Assembly: GCF_020283565.1 (NCBI RefSeq)
Contig: NC_060059.1
Location: 3,293,501 to 3,357,500 of the forward strand
Direction of reading: 5' to 3'
DNA from: Trifolium pratense
Lineage: Eukaryota > Streptophyta > Magnoliopsida > Fabales > Fabaceae
DNA length: 64,000 bases
Made by a program: the position numbers and the translations under genes. The notes under the pieces were generated by a model. The model worked only from the letters and a program-made list of their open reading frames with translations, was not told where the DNA came from and did no database searches. This document shows, piece by piece, positions 59,039 through 64,000 of this stretch; within the stretch, counting starts at the first letter, position 1, and every line of letters begins with the position of its first letter.

Positions 59039-60268
59039 TTATGTGCTCTCAGAATCACCGGTGTTAGCAGGACACTGAGAAACAAAATCACAGAATCCAC
59101 ATTTCCATTGCTCTTCCTCATTAACATAAGTAGCTTCTCTCTGTCCAAACCAAAACTCAAGACAAATTCCAATTTCATTCTTTATCCAACCATCATCATA
59201 TGCAAACTTTTCTTCTTCCAACAGTGATTGATCCCTCTGAGATTCATATCTCAACACAAGCTTATCATTAGCATAAGGCAGCTTCTTACACATATTTTTG
59301 TAACACATCACCACATCACCAAGTGTTGATGCCGAGAATCCAGAATCAACACACGCTGTTCGTAGATCTTTACATAACGTATGTCGTGGATTTAACTCGA
59401 AATAATCAAACAACTGTTTAAAAGGGAAGTTGCGATCGGCATGAGCAACTAAATTGTCCCACAAATACTTGTAACACATTAATTGAATCCTTCCATTTAT
59501 TTTTTGTGATTCTGCAGGCACTGTATCTCGGTAACGTGTCTTTGTTTCGACTATCACCGGTTTATGATCATTTTTTGCCTTAGGCATCTGCATTTCATCG
59601 ATCTTACCCACCATCCATATACCTTGTGCAAAATCAAAGCTTATTATAGGAAGCTCGCGAGTCAGTCCTTCAAACATTAGTTGATTCACACCATTGATGA
59701 AATTAATAAGCTTCAGTGCCATAAAATCTTCACGTGACTTCACATTCACTCCCACGGGTTCCAAAACCTCTCGTTCAAGCTGAGCATGCCGATCCATACC
59801 TGCTTTCATTGCTTTACTCTTCCTACTTCTCCCTCCATAAACAAAGGCAAAATCTGGCTTAGCTGCATGGTTCTTCCATTCTTCATAAAAGAGAGAAAAT
59901 TCCATTTGCTTTTCACACCATTCTGTCTTGGTGATATCAGTGACAAACAGGCCCCTCTTGCTCCTAAACCGGTGCAGCAACGTGTCTTCTTCTCTGGACT
60001 TCTTCTTCCTACTAGTACGTACAAAACTGCCAATATCTTCTATGTCAGGATCAGAAGACGTGAATAGCCCTCTCTTGGCTCGCGCTGGAACTGACTCAAT
60101 GAATGTGCCGATTCTGCAAATCCGGGGTGTTGATGCTAGTGAATGTATAGCAGGAGCAGCAACAGGCGTGACGTGCGAACAGGCTGCATTAGCTAAAGCA
60201 ACATCAATGAAGGCCATCTCATCATCGCTTATGATCTCAATTGGAAATTTTGAGGATGTTCCTGCCAT
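59039..60268 (-). CDS. EXO5: exonuclease V (EXO5/DEM1 family), probably organellar
   Basis: Single exon, 409 residues. It contains the PD-(D/E)XK nuclease core (D224 and VETKTR with E241 and K243) and the QxxxY motif (Q262, Y266). Four cysteines are placed to bind an Fe-S cluster as in the family: C118 (TEWCEKQ) and C390, C393, C399 (CGFCDFVSQC). EXO5 is a single-strand-specific DNA exonuclease used in genome or organelle DNA maintenance; the Arabidopsis relative is annotated as chloroplastic. The first 100 residues are poorly conserved, with basic patches (TSRKKKSRE). No clear classical transit peptide is visible, so location is uncertain. The start is the only ATG upstream of the conserved part that keeps the frame. 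Confidence 0.9.
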   Translation of the reverse strand: MAGTSSKFPIEIISDDEMAFIDVALANAACSHVTPVAAPAIHSLASTPRICRIGTFIESVPARAKRGLFTSSDPDIEDIGSFVRTSRKKKSREEDTLLHRFRSKRGLFVTDITKTEWCEKQMEFSLFYEEWKNHAAKPDFAFVYGGRSRKSKAMKAGMDRHAQLEREVLEPVGVNVKSREDFMALKLINFINGVNQLMFEGLTRELPIISFDFAQGIWMVGKIDEMQMPKAKNDHKPVIVETKTRYRDTVPAESQKINGRIQLMCYKYLWDNLVAHADRNFPFKQLFDYFELNPRHTLCKDLRTACVDSGFSASTLGDVVMCYKNMCKKLPYANDKLVLRYESQRDQSLLEEEKFAYDDGWIKNEIGICLEFWFGQREATYVNEEEQWKCGFCDFVSQCPANTGDSEST

Positions 60269-61204
60269 GGTGGTTGTGATCCAACAAGTTTTTGAATAAG
60301 GGTTGTATGTAGTGTGGTGTTATTTCTGCACCAGCTCATATAAAAGGGTTAATTTTGAAAAGTAATGAAATTTTATCAAAAAAGAGCTTGTAAGAATTTA
60401 CAGTCTTAACCAGCAAGAAAGCCGTTGGAAACAAAAGAAAGAATCTTAGCATAGTCACTAGGTTTCATGGGAAGTGGACAAACACAGTGAAAGCATAAAA
60501 GATAGAAAAATAAAGCAAGTTTTGTAGTGGACACACTTTAATAGGGGCCACAATCTTTATGAGCAAATATTGTCAAAATAAGATTGGATAACAGGAAAGA
60601 AAATGTTTTTCACATTTAGATATTGTTTGTTGAACACTTCACCTCCAAATCTGGCATTTTTATCTTCCTAGCAATTTTTGTTTTTCAGATTTTTTTCATT
60701 CGCTGCTAGTTTTGATTACATTACCCCTTTGGTACTTACAAGATTGGAGCTAAATTTCATTTGTCATTTACTCATTTACTCTTTTTCCCTGAACAATATC
60801 AACTTTCATAGAATGCTTCTTTTTACTGTAAGACGGAATATAGTAAAGGAAACCCTGCAATAATTGCAATCTGAGTCACTAGATAAAAACATGAATACTA
60901 AGCAAATGTTTGGCAGGCAAAGAATGAAATCGAAAACAAAATTACATGAGTCTATTGGACCATATCTTTATTAATTGACAAATAAATAAATAGATATAAT
61001 AATCATGAGACATATAACTCCAGACAACTCGATAGAGTTGAGTCAACACACACTTTAATTTATTTGTTCGACTATAGGATTTGAGGGCTTGTGGCTAACC
61101 TAATCTTTGCAGAATTGGATGAACTATGAAGTCACGCATGAGGACCAAACTAGCTTATTCGGCCAAGAGAAAGTTGAAAAAAAATAAAAGAACATACCTT
61201 AGCA
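60269..61204. other. upstream region of exonuclease V and spacer
   Basis: Promoter side of the minus-strand EXO5 gene. AT-rich, nothing else recognised. Confidence 0.45.
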
Positions 61205-61381
61205 TTAAATGGAATCCTGCACCAACCTACCAGGTAAAGTCCCAGCATCTGTTTTTGGCGTGACTATACCAGTTTGCCTATGGTCAAGCACATTGATGAT
61301 AGCATAAACTACACTCCATGGAAACCTCGTCTTGTGATTCGGATCAGCAGATTCATAAAGGACAGGCCATATCATTGTGAA
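61205..61381 (-). CDS. candidate 3'-terminal exon of an unrecognised gene
   Basis: Minus strand, opened by a possible acceptor (TTGTTAG at 61382) and read for 58 codons to a TAA at 61205-61207. It encodes segments such as IWPVLYESADPNHKTRFPWS, VVYAIINVLDHRQTGIVTP and KTDAGTLPGRLVQDSI. The composition is protein-like (W, P, H and balanced charge). I do not recognise the family. A further small candidate exon lies at 62840-62876, but the phases I tried give stops on joining, so the model is incomplete. Confidence 0.3.
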   Translation of the reverse strand, partial: FTMIWPVLYESADPNHKTRFPWSVVYAIINVLDHRQTGIVTPKTDAGTLPGRLVQDSI

Positions 61382-62040
61382 CTAACAAGTTTTAGGATAG
61401 AGTATATTTTCCACAACCTAATGTCAACCCAATAGCAAAGCTTTTCATATGGAGAAACTGTAAGCTATTATATTTTCCATAGAACATCAGCTTAGTGTTC
61501 AATTTAACATCAGCTTAAAGTAAAAATACATTGATCCTTAGGGGAAAGGAACTTCCAAAAGAATTAAGAGTAATCTTGTACTCAAATAAAATAATTTCAC
61601 ACACTAGCAAGGTTCCATCACAGAGACGCAAGCTGATCAACTTTGATATTCGCATGACGCGATCTTAATTTTTTTAAGTATACAATCATTAACATTAAGC
61701 TAGTTTTGCAGCTTACTTCTTAATGCATCAATTAAACATGTCGCAGGCAAATCAGAACCGAACACCCTAGCCACCTAATTGATACTAAACAGCAGTAGTA
61801 TACGAAAACAACAAACATTACAGTTTAGAATTGTCATTGATCCAAGAGTAGAAGGCATTCAACAAAAAGGGGAACAATTTGTAAGTGGCAGCAACAAGGA
61901 TTAGAAAGTGAATAAAATATTGAACATGTAAAGAAAAGCCAGTGGCATTAATGGAGTATGGTTTCTTCATTCATTATCAATTACAAAATAAAAACATCTC
62001 CATCAAGCTGTAGTTTTCACAGCCTGAAAAGGGGTTACCT
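61382..62040. other. spacer or intron, nothing seen
   Basis: No coding signal on either strand. Confidence 0.35.
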
Positions 62041-62612
62041 AGGTAGTCAATCTCAGATAGTGGCGGAGTGGCCGACCCCAAAAGTTATGGAAACAAAGAA
62101 GCCCAAGTCTTTAAGACTTAAAGTAACCAAACAGAAAGGTGAAAAACAAAAATAAAGAAAATAGCAACAAAACAGAGAGGTTGGAAGAAGAAAAAAAACC
62201 AAAAAAGTCATATTAAAAAAATAAAAGAAGATAAGTAAGAGACTGGAAACCGGGAAGAGGAGAAAACAAGATTCCGGTGGCATGCGGAAGCTGGACGGCG
62301 ATGGCGCTCTGCTGGCACGCAAAACATGGGATGCAGGAAACTCACAGAAGAGGGAAGACAGATGTTCTGGGCGAACACAGAGATGAGGACTAAGGTTCGT
62401 GTGTGAAAAAGCTAAATTACCCCGATAGCATTTTAAAAAGTAAGGGCAATCTGGTTTTTCCCCAGACAAATCACATGCGCGTTTGTGAAACCCGCTACGC
62501 AGCCTGCAAACATGCAGAGGACGGCTGTGACTTCAATACTTGCCGCGCCGAACCACTCTACCGCGGGCAGCCACTGCGCTACCACGCTCTGCGAACCACC
62601 ACTATTGACTAG
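62041..62612. mobile_element. possible TIR element with GC-rich right end
   Basis: The left boundary has TAGTCAATCTCAGATAGTGG and the right boundary (rc) TAGTCAATAGTGGTGGTTCG, inverted repeats with interruptions. The right 150 bases are unusually GC-rich (62460-62600). A 138-codon minus-strand frame inside has no known domain. TSD not fixed. Confidence 0.35.
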
Positions 62613-63472
62613 CTAGATCAAAACTAAAACATGTTTCAAAATATTGCACTTACAACACTGATATCTGTAGTGAATTATGCATGGCTCAAAAAGATAGCTG
62701 AAGCAGAAAACTGAACGGGGGACACGTCTATATTTAAGTGAATGCTCTTAAATCAATTAATTTCACCATTACCTCTTTTCAATTTCATTATCTAAGAAAA
62801 ATGCTCATCTTAAAATATTAGCCTTGCCTCATTTGTTACCTACTGAAATTGGAACCCTGGGGATCCACATAAATACCTGCAGGCCTACAACAATAAACTC
62901 AAATCATAGAGGATAAAAATCAACATAAAAAATTTCTTTCTTCTGGACATGACTCGGAAGGCCAGACTTGTTAGGCATGACTAAGGCAAAAGAAAGAAGT
63001 GTAGAAAACACAAATCTTGTTAATTAGGCAACTAGGCATTACTTTATGGTTGGCACTCCAGCCTTTTCAAATAATAAGTATTTCAGCTTCCGAATTTTCA
63101 CAACAGAATGTTATACTTCAGCTACTTGTTTTAAATGCAGGAAAACATGCATTGTTTCTACTTTCTAATGAGAAAAATGCCATCCTTATACCAACTAGCT
63201 TACATCATATTGAAGTTTTTCAGATAAAAATAATAAGGGAAATCAATATTGCAGAATTTAGTCATGTGAATAGAGGTACTGCTGGTTACTAACACAATTG
63301 GACTTACGACATATGTGCATGTGGTCAAACATAAAAATTGAAATTTTGAAGTATTTTCCCATATTTAAGCAGAAAAAAACACGGGCATAGGTATATATAT
63401 GGTTGAGGTTTCTTTTCGATAGAGGTTTAAGCAAATGTAAGTAGCTAACATGAGATATAAGACAACAATCAA
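62613..63472. other. spacer or introns, weak coding signal only
   Basis: A possible 37-base exon at 62840-62876 (minus strand, acceptor CTGCAG, donor AG|GTAACA). No other signal. Confidence 0.3.
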
Positions 63473-63535
63473 TCAATCCTCTTCAAAGTCAATGAATGGA
63501 TAGTTGTCATCTTCTTCAATAGAGTGGCCAACTAA
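63473..63535 (-). CDS. candidate terminal exon with acidic C-terminus
   Basis: Minus strand: acceptor GAAACCAG, 20 codons (LVGHSIEEDDNYPFIDFEED), then TGA at 63473-63475. The strongly acidic, aromatic ending looks like a true protein C-terminus. The rest of the gene would lie at higher coordinates, probably past the window edge. Family not recognised. Confidence 0.35.
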   Translation of the reverse strand, partial: LVGHSIEEDDNYPFIDFEED

Positions 63536-64000
63536 CTGGTTTCAAACGTAAGTAACAAACTAAAATATAGACAAATAAAATATAAAATATGAAAGACAGA
63601 AAGAGCTTCCAATGTTTGCAAACTCGGTTGACAGGAGAGGAGTGTCTCCACTCAGGTACCAGATATAGACTTTAAAGATTAACCGTGTTATCATACATCC
63701 AAACAGCATCTAAGCTCGAAGAAAATAATTTCTGAATTGATAACAATTTTGATAACACCAGAGAAAACAGCTTTGCAGCTAGACAATGACCAAGAACCAA
63801 ATATGCAATTCAATAGTAGCAAACTGAAGGGAAAAAACGAACAAAACATGAATTAGATAAGTTCAATATGATAAACACCATAATTTCAACAAGAAATTGT
63901 GTGGATGACTAATTCGGTACACCACGCACAAAATCCCTTGTTTAAGCTTAATATTCATCTTAACAACAAGTCTCAATTTTCTTTCTTCTTGCTGAAATAA
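63536..64000. other. probable gene interior on minus strand, unresolved
   Basis: A hydrophobic open stretch (minus strand, about 63709-63605, including TRLIFKVYIWYLSGDTPLL) might be an exon, but no good donor links it to the exon at 63473-63535. Window ends here. Confidence 0.25.

Noticed and set aside
58918..59178. Open frame overlapping the end of exonuclease V on the same strand
   Set aside because: Out of frame with a clearly conserved gene; shadow of its coding sequence.
60678..60863. 61-codon frame upstream of exonuclease V
   Set aside because: Phenylalanine/leucine-rich AT-driven frame without splice context or known domain.
1..64000. Search for CRISPR arrays, operons, phage or bacterial features
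   Set aside because: Introns, SINEs, plant MITEs and plant-specific proteins show a plant nuclear origin; repeats are not spaced like CRISPR.

Overview
The window is nuclear DNA of a flowering plant. Genes are sparse, AT-rich and interrupted by many small GT-AG introns, and the intergenic space is packed with small transposons, SINEs and Helitrons. The closest remembered protein families point to a dicot. The tandem AGL62-like MADS genes and the style of the repeats suggest a legume such as Medicago or Trifolium; this species call is inference.

Gene layout. 1-6.2 kb: three tandem copies of a tiny glycine-rich protein gene, each with its own TATA box. 12.1-16.6 kb (-): a complete ten-exon MAF1 gene (repressor of RNA polymerase III, 224 aa). 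24.5-28.4 kb (+): an eleven-exon plant quiescin sulfhydryl oxidase (512 aa). 30-36.4 kb: three intronless type I (M-alpha, AGL62-like) MADS genes, two intact on - and one broken on +; the second and third form a large inverted repeat. 38.0-40.4 kb (-): a seven-exon RING-CH membrane E3 ligase (269 aa). 45.4-46.4 kb (+): a single-exon fasciclin-like protein. 47.2-51.1 kb (-): a nine-exon multi-pass membrane protein (560 aa). 59.0-60.3 kb (-): a single-exon exonuclease V. Unrecognised candidate exons lie on - between 61.2 and 63.6 kb. All intron boundaries were read by eye; lengths and phases close exactly for MAF1, QSOX, the RING-CH gene and the membrane protein.

Mobile DNA. The best-resolved structures are nested transposons whose target-site duplications can still be read. 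At 17.0-20.1 kb four elements sit inside one another (9-bp TSD, TTA, (TA)n and TCA insertion sites). At 54.9-55.2 kb one MITE lies in the end of a relative, each with a perfect 9-bp TSD. Helitrons occupy 7.7-11.4, 22.0-22.2, 22.6-23.9 and 32.2-32.4 kb; the third splits a LINE RNase H domain, and several carry a duplicated 5' end. Stowaway, hAT and Harbinger-type MITEs and two SINEs with perfect TSDs fill other gaps.

The genes are unrelated housekeeping and reproductive genes and show no shared pathway. No convincing new multigene system was found. The noteworthy material is the transposon stratigraphy, the Helitron end duplications, the MADS inverted repeat and a tRNA-like sequence inside an intron of MAF1.
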